A stretch of DNA of 64,000 bases from assembly GCA_009746045.1 (NCBI GenBank), contig RPFO01000225.1:1-64000 (forward strand), written 5' to 3'. A program made the position numbers and the translations under genes. This document shows, in pieces, positions 9,891 to 19,156 of this stretch (the first letter of the stretch is position 1; every line of letters begins with the position of its first letter). The notes below the pieces were generated by a model. That model had not been told where the DNA came from. It did not search any database and saw nothing but the letters and a program-made list of their open reading frames with translations. The DNA comes from Mesostigma viride. Lineage: Eukaryota; Streptophyta; Mesostigmatophyceae; Mesostigmatales; Mesostigmataceae.

Positions 9891-12385
9891 CGTCATAGAG
9901 GTGATGTGTGTCGCGGTGAGTCGGCTAGGCGTGAGGATGCTGTGCCTTGTAGTCCTAATGTTCCCACGTCCGTGGTTCAGAATGGAAGTGCAAGTGCTGC
10001 AGCTGATCAGGAGTGCGTGCCCAGCGTGGTCGCAATAGAGCCTGAACACGCCCTTCCGGAGCTCACCCCTTCAGGTGAGATAGTGCCGGCAGATGCCGAG
10101 GTAGCCCCTCACGTAGACGTGGAGTTGGGTCGCCGCCTCAGTAAGGCCTCACTAGAGCACATTGCCGACAGGAATGCACATGCAGAGAGCTTGGCGGGGC
10201 AGGTGCCTAGCATAGAAGGGGATGGCACCACCCCCACGGCCATAGGATTGCGGATGCTTGCTCACCAGATTCACCTTGCGGTGGGTCATGTGGCGGGGCA
10301 AACGCTAGACTGGGCGACTAGGCTTATGGGGGCGCCGGGGTTGAAGGTCGCTCAGGCGGAGTTAGAGGAGTGCCACGCATGCGCAAGTGTCCGGAAGAAG
10401 CGTAGGCGCTGGCATGCTAAGACTCCTTCCCCGTACCGGGGGAGGTTAGTGGGGGATGTCATGCATTTGGAGGAGGGGGACTATTATTTGGTCTTGATGG
10501 ATCGCTATACCAAGTTCCTAGCCATCGAGCCCCTGCCAAGCATGGTAGAGGAGTCCTTGTGGCGGGGGCTGCGCATTGCCATGTCTCACTTCTTTCCCAT
10601 TTCTGAGGTCATGTTGGACCAACAATTTGATTGCATTGTGGGGCGGGAGGGCTGTGAGATGGTGGTTATTGCTGGGCGGCAGGACCATGGCAACTTGGGG
10701 CTGATTGATAGGCACATCAGCAGCGTAAAGGGCATGGCAGCCAAGCAGCAGGCCAGCGGGTTAGGATTCAAGCCCGCGGGGCAGCCTTATGCACAACGCG
10801 CGCTGTGGTGCCGCTTGCTCATGGACAAGTACAACAGCCAGGTGCTTTTCAAGCTGCCCCAGGGACTAGGTCTTATTACCGCGCGGGGGCTGCAGTCGGG
10901 CATTTACCCTCCGGGCGTGGCAGACCATTGGGAGGCCCACCTCGCTACCACCGCTGAGGTTAGGCGGCAGTTAGACCGCACCCAGCCTGACTTGTCGCAG
11001 GAGTGGGAGCTGGGGGAGTTGGTCTTGTTTCACAAGGAGAATTCCTTTGGCAAGCGGGGGCAGATGCAAGGGCCAGGCATGGTGGTGGATTTGGACTGGG
11101 TGCATAGGCGGGTGAAGGTGCACTGGGAGCATAGGGACTATCTCATCCCGTGGGATAAGGTGTATCGGTACAAGGCGTCCGATGCCCAGGTCCAGGCGGC
11201 CAAGGAGCACAGCCGCCAGCTCGGTTGGGATGTGGATAGCCGGCCGGCCAAGCGGGCCCGGCTGGAACCTGTCCTACCCACCCCACTTGGGGTGGCTGTG
11301 CATGATGCGCTTGTTGCCCACCCCCCTGCAGGCGCCGCGCCGGAGCAAGTCCCCGGGGTCGACGCGGGGGCGCTACCTCAGCCCCTCCCCGCGACCCCAG
11401 CAGCGCCCACCGTGGCGGCGCCGGACACATCGTCAGGCGCGGGCGTGGGCTCCCAGCTGGCCCACGTCCTCCGACAGCTGCTCAAGGCGGACAAGCTCAA
11501 GGCGGCGGCAGCGGGGGGTGCGGCACAAGTCAGCCGCGTCATGCCAGATAAGTGCCCCACGGTTGTGACTGAAGCTCATGATGTTCCCTCTAGGCATATT
11601 GCGGCCATAGATACCATGGCAGGCGTGTCTGTCACGAGCCCGGCGGCGGCCGAGGCCTATTACCCTTTGCTGCCCAGTAGTTGGAAGGAAGTTGCGGGGT
11701 TTGACGGGCAGCGGGCCTATAAGGTGGCTGGGCAGGTGCTCATGCCCATCCTAGGGGTAGATGTCCCTGTGCAAGTGCTAGAGGGTTACAAGGGGATCAC
11801 CCTCATAGGTAACCCTTTTGTTTCCCTCCCCGGGTTTTCTGTGTCAGCCGGCTTGGTGACCCTCGAGGGGGTGGGGAGCATAGGCTTGTACCAATATCAC
11901 GTAGCGCTTGCAGCCCTCACGGGCCGGGGTCCCCCCGAGGCTATTAATCACCCTGAGGATTATGCCACTGCAGTAGGGGCCATTCGCGGGGCGGAATATA
12001 CGGCAGAGCCGCTGGTAGCCGATGTCACGCAGCCGCAGAAGTGTCACCCCAGCAGTCTTGGCATTTTTCCCTGGAGCATCGCCACTAAATCTCCTGTTAG
12101 TTATCCGCAGTTTAAGGAGGACTGCCGTGACCCTGTCAAGTTCCATAAGTGGCGCGCGGCTTTCTTGCGCGCGCAGCTGGAGTGGGCGATGTATGGGGTG
12201 TATGGGGAGTTGATGGAGGTGCCGCAAGGGGCGGTAAAGCTGAACTTGAAGTTTGTGCTCAAGTATAAGCAGGTCCTCCCCACTGACCCTGTCACATTTC
12301 ATGTACGGCCCTGTGTCACGGAGTTTAGGGGCTCGTCTGAGTTGTCGGAGGAGGAATTGTTTACGCCCTTTTACCGCGTTCAACT
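9891..12385 (+). pseudogene. Element B pol: integrase, protease-like, truncated reverse transcriptase
   Basis: In frame with gag behind a single TGA in the leaky context TGAC. Counting from 9906, the order is zinc finger H123/H128 and C156/C159; integrase core D184, D238 and D268 (Asp in place of Glu, 29 residues after the second Asp); an SH3-like tail GKRGQMQGPGMVVDLD; and a Pro/Ala linker. A protease-like domain AIDTMAGVSVTSP with GITLIGNPF follows near residue 568. Reverse transcriptase then starts (LNLKFVLKYK, HVRPCVTEF) and ends abruptly after EEELFTP at the deletion. The open frame runs on to 12422 through C's LTR, which has no meaning for the protein. Confidence 0.88.
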
Positions 12386-12390
12386 CCTAT

Positions 12391-12492
12391 CGCAATCTTG
12401 GGGTTGGACACATGACTTGTAACCATATAAATTGATAATAAACCCAGGCACCTAGTGCCGCATTCTTGCAAGCATCATTCTCAATCTCAACT
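12391..12492 (+). repeat. Element C 5' LTR, right piece
   Basis: This continues the LTR interrupted by B and matches 17636-17737. It carries a TATA-like CATATAAAT (about 12423) and AATAAA (about 12438), and ends CAACT. The bases after it, CGTACTCA, are where a primer site should lie but do not begin with TGG. Confidence 0.92.
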
Positions 12493-12516
12493 CGTACTCA
12501 AAAGCTGCTATTTACA

Positions 12517-13473
12517 ATGGCTCGCGGTTCCCGTTCCGACACGGACGCCATTCAGTTGACTGGCGATGGTGCCGATGCTTACAAGGAGCTGCGACAGCAC
12601 GAACTGGTGGTTCGCATGCTGCCAGAGCCGTTGGCCGACAAGGCTACGGACAAGGAAAACCGTGACTTTGTCTGGGCAATCAAGGCCTGGGAGGAGAAAG
12701 TCCGCACGGTAGTGAAGACTCCCGCGCAGATTTTTCGGATCTTGCGGGGGGCTCCACTGGCCAGCAAAGGGCCGCAGGCGGTGCGGGACCTGATTCGGAT
12801 CGCCCAGGAGAAGGCATGGGACTGGAATCAGTTCCTTGAGCGGCTCACTGAGCTTCTCGCGCCGACAGGGCTGGTGAAGTCCATCAAGGACGTCATGCAG
12901 ATTCTGACGTTCGAAGTGTCCGGTGACACTGCCAAGGCCACGCTGGCCTTCGAGCGGATGCTCGAAGAAACCAATCTAAAATTTGCTGATGATTTTTCGG
13001 TGGTCCTGTTCTTGGGCAAGGCCCTTGGCAGCGGTGCTATGTCAGAAAGCACCGTGCAGAGTCTGGCGTCCGTCCTGACCAAGGAGAAGCTGGCGAGCAA
13101 GGCTGCTGCTTTCGCCTGCATCCGCGAGATCATGGCGCTCGGTGGCGCTGCTCAGGAGCTGGCCGGCAAGGGTGCCGTGAAGCCGACGCCAGCAGTCAAT
13201 GCCGATGGCCCTGCCATCAGGGCCGTTTTTGGCGCCGGTGACGGGCGCCTGAAGTGTCCTCGCTGCCAGGGGACTGGTCACACCCGCGAGACCTGCAAGG
13301 CCAACAAGGCTTTCCCGTTGGGGACGAACCTGTGTGGCAAGTGCCATAAGCCAGGGCACAAGGCCCGGTTTTGCAAGTCGCGGACTGCTGCCAACCAGGC
13401 GGACAATGTTGGCAAGGCTGGGCCTATTAGGCGCCAGCGGTTCACGTGGGTGCGCAATGCTCAGGAAAACTGA
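12517..13473 (+). CDS. Element C gag
   Basis: Gag of 318 residues from the first ATG (MARGSRSD), 24 bases after the LTR. Capsid-like helices include ILRGAPLASKGPQAVRDLI, comparable to FLRGTPLGDREKNHPEW in element F. Two CCHC knuckles lie at the C-terminus, CPRCQGTGHTRETC and CGKCHKPGHKARFC. There is no protease motif in gag. The stop TGA (13471-13473) directly follows GGAAAAC, and the pol frame overlaps by 28 bases in the -1 frame. This suggests gag-pol is made by -1 frameshifting; that is inference. Confidence 0.9.
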   Translation: MARGSRSDTDAIQLTGDGADAYKELRQHELVVRMLPEPLADKATDKENRDFVWAIKAWEEKVRTVVKTPAQIFRILRGAPLASKGPQAVRDLIRIAQEKAWDWNQFLERLTELLAPTGLVKSIKDVMQILTFEVSGDTAKATLAFERMLEETNLKFADDFSVVLFLGKALGSGAMSESTVQSLASVLTKEKLASKAAAFACIREIMALGGAAQELAGKGAVKPTPAVNADGPAIRAVFGAGDGRLKCPRCQGTGHTRETCKANKAFPLGTNLCGKCHKPGHKARFCKSRTAANQADNVGKAGPIRRQRFTWVRNAQEN

Positions 13474-16400
13474 AGGCCCCAGGGCAGGACAGCGCTATGG
13501 AGCATAGGAGGCTCCTGGCAGTAGACGATGTAGGCAGTTTTATGGCCGATGCTGCGGATGTTAAGGCAATATCAAACTTGATCAATACAGATCCAATTTT
13601 CAAGTATGCCTGTGCGTCTCGGTTTCACATCTTCTTTGGCCATGGAACAAACGCTTACAAGTTTGCTAGGGCTTTTGGTGGGGCGCCAATGCTGGAAGCA
13701 TGTCGTGAGTGTTACGAAAATTGTCCACAATGTCAATCGTCGGGCCCCAAGCCTCCTCGCCACCATGTAAAGCATCCACCTGCGAGAAAGGGGGAAATCG
13801 TAGGTGATGTGCTGTTCTGGGCACACATGCCATACTTTATTGCAATAGATAGATATGCTCACAACGTAGCTGTAGTTCCTTTGCGTCATATGGAAGCCGC
13901 CGACCTGGCAGAAGCCATTGATGTCTCTTCGTCCTTTTTCTCACCACTCGAGTCAATACAGATGGACAGGCAGTTCGCGTGTCTAGAGGGCCAGCCTGGA
14001 TTTGAATGCCTCAAGACAGTTGGGCGTGAGGACCACACTGGTCAGGGTATAGTGGAGCGTGCCGTGCAAGAATTCAAGCAAGCTGCACGGAGACAAGGTG
14101 ATGCATCCCTTTCAGCATACGCAGCCCGCCTCATGTGGGCGTTGCGGATTTGTGCATGCCTTAATCGGCGTGTGTTGTTGTCCATTCCTTCTCGCAATGT
14201 GGTGATAACAGCTGAGGGATTGCAGCACGGCCACTACCCACCAGAGATAGAAGAGGAGTGGGCACGCCATTTGCAGGGTAGATTTGCCAACCTGGTACGA
14301 AGGGATACACGTAGGCCGGTTACCGCCTATAGTGTAGGAGACCTGGTTTGGGTGCATAAAGAGGGCCCCTTTGGAAAGAGGGGACAGTGGAATGGTCCAG
14401 CCACGGTAGTGTCCGTGGATGGGAGTGTGCGCAAGGCCGTTGTTTCCTTGCAGGACAAGCAACACCACATCCCGTGGAGCAAGCTCAAGCACTATCAACC
14501 GAACACAAGTGCGTGGGAGCGCCTTCTGCACTACTACGAGGACGCGGACAACTTCTTGCGGCCTCCACCAGGTGACGTGATTGCCCCTCTTTTACCCATG
14601 CCTGCCTCTGACCCTATGCAAATGTCTGCCGAAGCTCGGGAGGTAGAGGACGATGAGCATGTTGAGGAGGACGGTGATCTGGTGGCACTTGCTGCAGATG
14701 TGCAGAGCTTAGCTCGCGAGCCCCCTGCTGACCTGCGCGAGGGTAGTAGGGAGGGCATTACCCCTGCCGTTAGCCAGGGTCCGGCTGCCGTTAGTCAGCC
14801 TCGCCGGGGTGGTGGGTTGCTCAGCAAGATTGTTCTAGGGCTGCGCCGGGACAATAACATGGGGTTAGGCTCCCTTCGCCGCCCACCACAGACTGCAGGC
14901 GTACCCCCTCAGCTGGGCCCGAGCACTGCAGTCATCTCTTCCTTGTTAACCTCTAGGGCGCTGAATTGTGGGCTCCTCATTGATACCCAGGCCCAGGTCT
15001 CTATTATCGGGGCCAACTGTGTAGACTTTCCTTTGCTGCCCTCTCATTGGACTCAGGTCACTGATTTTGCTAGGTCAGGGTCCTACAAGGTCCTGGGGGA
15101 ATTTCCCTTAACCATACTCGGCGCAGACACGCCCATGTGTGTGGTAGAGGGGTATGATGGGCCCGCCTTATTAGGACAGCCGTTCTTGACGCTACCCGGG
15201 GTTACAGTGAGCAGCACACAGCTGTCCCGAGCGGGGTTTGGCTGCATGCGATTGAATAATTTTTCCCTCGATGTCGCTGCTCGGGGTCTCTCATTGCCTA
15301 TGGTGGCTGCCATGAAAGGGGTAGAGTACAAGGATTCTGAATTGCCTCCTGCCCGCGATCTTCTCACCCCTAAAGCCCTCACCCCTGACAGCTTGGGGAT
15401 TAGCTTCCACGATGTTGCCACTGAAAGCCCCATGTCCTTCCATGATGTTGCCAGGCACGTCTCAACCGAGGAAGGGCTAGACAATACCCAAGGGGCTATG
15501 CTGGCTGCAGGGGAACGATGGTTAGGACTGGGTTGTGTGGAGCCAGTGGACCTAGTCCCAAGGGATGGCCGGTTGCTTCGTTTCAAATGGACCTTCCAGA
15601 TGAAGCCGGTTCCCGGCACTGACAGGAAAGTAGAGTTTGCTAGACCTGTGGTGCTAGAATTTTCTGGATCTTCTGACCTGCCCTCCTCAGCCCTGACTGC
15701 CCCGGGCTTAAATAAAGACACTTGGCGATTGTTAGTGTGCTTTCATCTCGGGCGCCTCAACAAAGGCTTGCCGCATGGCTCCGCGGTGCTGGATTTTTCT
15801 AAGGCCTTCCTTAACGGGGATTCAGATGAGACGGCTAAATTGTGGGAGGGCACCACACCGCTGTATGTTAGGACACCCAAGATGTGGGAACCTATTGTGG
15901 GCAAGAAGTTCATGAGGTTGGTGAAGGCTGTGGATGGGACCGTGGCCGGGCCGCGGGCGTGGCGCAAGAGTTTAGAGCGCCTTCTACTTAACCGCGCACG
16001 CATGATGTACAGCGACCTGGACCCCTCCTTGTTTGTTGGTGTCTGGAAGGGGGAGCTCGTGTTTGTTTTCGTGCATGCCGATGACTGTGACTGCCTGGGG
16101 CCACGGGAGTGGATTGTGTGGTTCCATTCGCTCGTGCACTCAGTGTACCCTGTGGGCAAGCTCGTCTTTAGGGAGCCGGGCAAGATCGTGCCCTTCATGG
16201 GCATGGACACTATTCTCGATCACGATGAGCAAGGGCAGTGGGTCATGTTGCTGCATCCTAAGGGTAGCTATGTCCCCGACCTGGTCAAGGAGGTCATGGC
16301 CCGCACTGGGCCTATCCTTCCCTCTGAGTGTGGTGCGCTGCGTGGCAAACTCAATTGGCTTGCGTGTACCACGAGCCCTGACTTGGCTGTCCTTAGTCGG

Positions 16401-17015
16401 TTGACAGACGATGTTCTCTGCTTGTTGGCCCGCCCGGTTGTAGCTGAGTATGTGCAGGCCTCACCGGGGTTGGTCCTGCAGGGTGTTGACTGGGACAAGC
16501 CCATCGAGCTAGGGGCTTATTGTGACAGTTCTTTGGATGCGCGGGTGCTCACCAAGATGCGTGGTAGGTGTGCGGCTGTTAGCTATATCTCAAACGCTGA
16601 CCAATCTGCGCCATCCTCCATCTTTGCGTGGTTCTCACGTCTACACCGCCGTGTGTATGTGGGGTCGGACACCGCCGAGGCGCGTGCGTATTGCGAGGCT
16701 GCAAGTGAGCTCGCGTATTTCCACGCGCTACTCTGCTGGATCCTCAAGCTGGGCGGTCTCACCACACGCATCGATCGCGTCATGCGCACCGACAGCCAAG
16801 CGCTGGTGGACTTCATTGAGAACCCCTACGCTCGCACGAGAGACCTTGACTTCCTCCGGGTGAAGGAATTTTCTGATGCGCTCCATACCGAGCACGTGGC
16901 AGGCGACCAGAATTGCTCGGATGCTCTTACCAAGCTCTATAGCTCCGCCAAGGCACAGTATACTCTTCTTAGGCACCAAATGAACAATATGTCGCTGGGT
17001 CAGCCACGGCACTAG
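13446..17015 (+). CDS. Element C pol: integrase, protease-like, reverse transcriptase, RNase H
   Basis: An intact pol of about 1189 codons. The N-terminal zinc finger is HIFFGH...CPQC (about 59-96). The integrase core has D in GDVLFW (about 120), D in MDRQF (174) and E in GIVERAV (204). The SH3-like tail GKRGQWNGPATVVSVD is near 310. A low-complexity linker leads to the retropepsin-like motif LIDTQAQVSIIG (about 511) with its second motif ALLGQPFL. Reverse transcriptase has FKWTFQM, LDFSKAFLNG (catalytic D, about 783) and FVHADDCDCLG (about 876). Copia-type RNase H has DSSLDARVLTK, DTAEARAYCE, MRTDSQALVD and NCSDALTKLY. The frame starts upstream of any useful ATG, so expression by frameshift from gag is likely. 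Confidence 0.93.
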   Translation: MGAQCSGKLKAPGQDSAMEHRRLLAVDDVGSFMADAADVKAISNLINTDPIFKYACASRFHIFFGHGTNAYKFARAFGGAPMLEACRECYENCPQCQSSGPKPPRHHVKHPPARKGEIVGDVLFWAHMPYFIAIDRYAHNVAVVPLRHMEAADLAEAIDVSSSFFSPLESIQMDRQFACLEGQPGFECLKTVGREDHTGQGIVERAVQEFKQAARRQGDASLSAYAARLMWALRICACLNRRVLLSIPSRNVVITAEGLQHGHYPPEIEEEWARHLQGRFANLVRRDTRRPVTAYSVGDLVWVHKEGPFGKRGQWNGPATVVSVDGSVRKAVVSLQDKQHHIPWSKLKHYQPNTSAWERLLHYYEDADNFLRPPPGDVIAPLLPMPASDPMQMSAEAREVEDDEHVEEDGDLVALAADVQSLAREPPADLREGSREGITPAVSQGPAAVSQPRRGGGLLSKIVLGLRRDNNMGLGSLRRPPQTAGVPPQLGPSTAVISSLLTSRALNCGLLIDTQAQVSIIGANCVDFPLLPSHWTQVTDFARSGSYKVLGEFPLTILGADTPMCVVEGYDGPALLGQPFLTLPGVTVSSTQLSRAGFGCMRLNNFSLDVAARGLSLPMVAAMKGVEYKDSELPPARDLLTPKALTPDSLGISFHDVATESPMSFHDVARHVSTEEGLDNTQGAMLAAGERWLGLGCVEPVDLVPRDGRLLRFKWTFQMKPVPGTDRKVEFARPVVLEFSGSSDLPSSALTAPGLNKDTWRLLVCFHLGRLNKGLPHGSAVLDFSKAFLNGDSDETAKLWEGTTPLYVRTPKMWEPIVGKKFMRLVKAVDGTVAGPRAWRKSLERLLLNRARMMYSDLDPSLFVGVWKGELVFVFVHADDCDCLGPREWIVWFHSLVHSVYPVGKLVFREPGKIVPFMGMDTILDHDEQGQWVMLLHPKGSYVPDLVKEVMARTGPILPSECGALRGKLNWLACTTSPDLAVLSRLTDDVLCLLARPVVAEYVQASPGLVLQGVDWDKPIELGAYCDSSLDARVLTKMRGRCAAVSYISNADQSAPSSIFAWFSRLHRRVYVGSDTAEARAYCEAASELAYFHALLCWILKLGGLTTRIDRVMRTDSQALVDFIENPYARTRDLDFLRVKEFSDALHTEHVAGDQNCSDALTKLYSSAKAQYTLLRHQMNNMSLGQPRH

Positions 17016-17232
17016 TTGAGATGTCGTGGAGTGTGAATGGCCCCTTGACTCGGGTTTTACCTTGGTAGGTTTTCCCGGTAGCGATGCTATGGTGTAATTT
17101 GTTTGGCTGGGGATTACCCTCCAAAACCATGTGGGGCCTAAGGTGCGTTCATGATGGCAAGGCCTGCGCGGCCGTAGTTCTTACAGATTTGAGTACGCAG
17201 TCCTATTGCCACATGAAAAAAGAAAGGGCTGG
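17016..17232 (+). other. Element C 3' noncoding with polypurine tract
   Basis: A noncoding stretch of 217 bp after the pol stop. It ends in GAAAAAAGAAAGGGCTGG directly before the LTR start AGTT. The same pattern GAAAGGNTGG before AGTT is seen at the 3' LTRs of A and E, and a close variant at F. Confidence 0.85.
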
Positions 17233-17737
17233 AGTTGCAATCTGTTGCTTGACCGAAATGCGTGTATAAACTGGTGCATGCATAATGGAATGTAAATCTG
17301 TGAAACAATACTCACAATTGCTGCACACAGCTTGTGTACATGACCATGGTGGCAGTATAGCCAAGCTGATGCATTATAACTAGTGGTCGCGCTGCATGAC
17401 TGTTGAGCACTGACTGTCGGTCAGGCTGTTGAAGTCGTGCCAAGGATTGATGAGATAAAACACCCCTTCAGCGGGCAGACGAATACGGCAATATTCCCTG
17501 CTAATGGATATTTGTAAATGGTTCTAGAAGCGTCTAGAAGCATTGTGCAACGCTGGCGTAACGCTAGTTCAGTGTGCCTCTTGGAAATCGCTAATGCACA
17601 TGAAATGTGATTGGTGCAATGACGATAAGGCCTATCGCAATCTTGGGGTTGGACACATGACTTGTAACCATATAAATTGATAATAAACCCAGGCACCTAG
17701 TGCCGCATTCTTGCAAGCATCATTCTCAATCTCAACT
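17233..17737 (+). repeat. Element C 3' LTR
   Basis: This LTR of 505 bp runs AGTTGCAATC...CTCAACT. It equals the rejoined 5' LTR apart from the 89-bp deletion at about 17620. TATA-like CATATAAAT lies near 17668 and AATAAA near 17681. It is followed by GATAT. Confidence 0.94.
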
Positions 17738-17742
17738 GATAT

Positions 17743-18457
17743 CAGGCTGGGAGCTTGATTGTACACAATCCTGAGCACACCTTGAGGGGTGAGACATGTC
17801 TCTGGTGTGGGAATGTCTGACATTGTCTCTGATGGAGAGATGTCTATCTGGGGTTTTCATCTCAGTCTGAGGTTTCCCCAGATCTGTGGTTTGTGGGCGG
17901 GGTTCGATTCCCTGGTGCCGTCTTAAGGCGGAGTTTCACGGACTGGCTGACCCATCCACCATGCTGGTGAGGTGGCGACAGGTCCCCTGATTTTCCACGG
18001 TTGGAACGAGTATGGGAGCTTGTGTTTTGCATGTGCTTCGCGTAGATGTTGTGTCTGGTTCGATAAGGGGCAGCAGACCGGCGCCGACTCCCTTCTGGGG
18101 GTCAGCAATGTTTTCTGATGAGCTGTTGTGGGTGATCTGTGGGGTTTCGCCTAAGGTCCTGAAGGTTGTACATACTAGTCTCAAGTTCTTAGCTGAACAC
18201 CTATGGGCTGCCACAGTTGGCCAACCTCTTGTACATGGGTAACACAACGAGCCTCCCGTGAAGGGATAGGGACTCATTGTAATTTGTTTGTGCTCCTGAA
18301 CCAGTATGGGTGCTATGTACATATAATAAGGAATCCAAGCTGACTGTCATGCCCAGTGGGTTGTGACTTGAAGTCGGGGAGGATGCCCAGTACCCATTGT
18401 GTGTGTTTGTATGTAGACTTGTGTGAGCTGCTACAGCTCAAGAAAAGAAAGGATTGG
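17743..18457 (+). other. Element A 3' noncoding region
   Basis: 715 bp between C's insertion point and A's 3' LTR, with no coding signal. It contains a hairpin ATCTGGGG/CCCCAGAT at about 17846-17882, a perfect tRNA T-arm-like sequence at 17895-17916, and at its end the polypurine tract AGAAAAGAAAGGATTGG. Confidence 0.8.
17895..17916 (+). other. tRNA T-arm / RNA polymerase III B-box-like sequence in A
   Basis: The core GGTTCGATTCC is an exact B-box consensus (GGTTCRANNCC). Flanking CGGGG and CCCTG pair around the 7-base loop TTCGATT as in a T arm. The same 22 bp occur at the equivalent place in element E (22175-22196). No A box, acceptor stem or anticodon arm could be recognised, so it is not called a tRNA gene. 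Confidence 0.7.
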
Positions 18458-19155
18458 AGTTAACGCCAAGCGCATTGGCGTGATCCTGATTCGGCGTTTC
18501 TCTGCGATTCCAGCGGCACCGGAACGAGTTCATTCCGACAAGTAACAAGAAAGTTATGGCGTTCCGACTTCCCGGTCGCGCGCGAGCGCGAGCCGGCTGT
18601 TCTTCTAAGTCGGACGTGAATATTTGCCGACGACATATGGGGTCGACAGTAATTCCTGGGCTGACAGGAATTAGGTGCTGTACCTACGACGGTATTGGGT
18701 TAATACGTCGTACGCAGGAAATAGGAACCTTAACCTGTGGTCTGGTGGTACCGCAGGCTTAGTCCTGGACTTCTAGGTGCAGATGCAATAGTCACTGTGG
18801 ACTGCGCTCTGTGGTCACTGTGCCTGTATGGCAGACCTACTGTATAGGAACTGGGCGCTGTACAGGTAGTGAATACTGTACCGGGAGTGTTATTACTGAG
18901 CCTACCTCTTAGGTTGCTCAGGACTAGCAAGCACAGTGCACAAGTATATAAACAATAGGCCAATGCCATTTGGGCAGATCTCTTGCGAGCCCGCCTCACG
19001 TGTTGTGCCTTGACTTGGCAAGCGCGTGTACAAGCCTCAAGTGTGTGAGCGCTGTAACATTATCCAATTTTAACAAAGCTCCGTTTCCAACCATATTCAC
19101 ACATTGCTGCATTGCAACCATATCCTTCACATTGCGTTTGCTAGGAACGTTAACT
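18458..19155 (+). repeat. Element A 3' LTR
   Basis: This LTR of 698 bp runs AGTTAACG...CGTTAACT, a perfect 8-bp terminal inversion. A hairpin ACGCCAA/TTGGCGT lies at 18463-18481. TATATAAA at 18945-18952 is a good TATA box. The stretch CCAGCGGCACC...GAACG is shared with element E's LTR. The boundary rests on comparison with E's LTR and on the flanking integrase frame of E; the partner LTR is outside the window. Confidence 0.85.
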
Positions 19156-19156
19156 C

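Larger units (their letters stand above)
8210..12385 (+). mobile_element. LTR retrotransposon B (AGTT/AACT group), 3'-deleted, TSD CCTAT
   Basis: Element B sits in C's 5' LTR. CCTAT lies at 8205-8209 and 12386-12390. The left end is AGTTGTGCTCC and the right end is GCGTTCAACT. The 5' LTR is complete, but the right side passes from reverse transcriptase coding directly into the last ten or so bases of the LTR. The rest of RT, RNase H, the 3' untranslated region and nearly all of the 3' LTR are therefore missing. Because the target duplication is intact, the deletion either happened before integration or was purely internal. Confidence 0.92.
7718..17737 (+). mobile_element. LTR retrotransposon C (AGTT/AACT group), TSD GATAT
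   Basis: Element C is complete and inserted in A's 3' noncoding region, with GATAT on both sides (7713-7717 and 17738-17742). Its 5' LTR is split by element B. Gag and pol are intact, a polypurine tract precedes the 3' LTR, and both LTRs start AGTTGCAATC and end CTCAACT. Without B the element is about 5.8 kb. It is the only group member in the window with both an unbroken gag and an unbroken full-length pol on the plus strand. Confidence 0.95.
1..19155 (+). mobile_element. LTR retrotransposon A (AGTT/AACT group), 5' part outside window
   Basis: Element A enters from the left edge in mid reverse transcriptase and ends with its 3' LTR at 19155. The copia element (628-6748) and element C (7718-17737) are nested in it. 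Its own sequence is 1-627, 6754-7717 and 17743-19155. The 3' LTR begins AGTTAACG and ends CGTTAACT, and a polypurine tract precedes it. The base after the LTR enters the integrase frame of element E at CCAGG, so A sits inside E, and CCAGG would be its 5-bp target duplication. The left copy lies outside the window and cannot be checked. Confidence 0.85.

Noticed and set aside
9906-12422. Element B pol as a complete protein ending in SQSWGWTHDL
   Set aside because: The last residues are coded by element C's LTR after the deletion and target duplication; the real RT stops being recognisable after EEELFTP.
12388-12492. A separate short LTR of about 100 bp for element C
   Set aside because: It is the right piece of a 594-bp LTR split by element B. 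Adding 7718-8209 gives the full match to 17233-17737, and CCTAT duplication confirms the insertion.
13446-17015. Calling elements A-F ordinary Ty1/copia or Ty3
   Set aside because: RT and RNase H resemble copia, but domain order, LTR ends, integrase spacing and tail do not fit either family.
18556-18762. Small gene in the A LTR
   Set aside because: A short frame with no relatives, inside a sequence defined as an LTR by its ends and polypurine tract.
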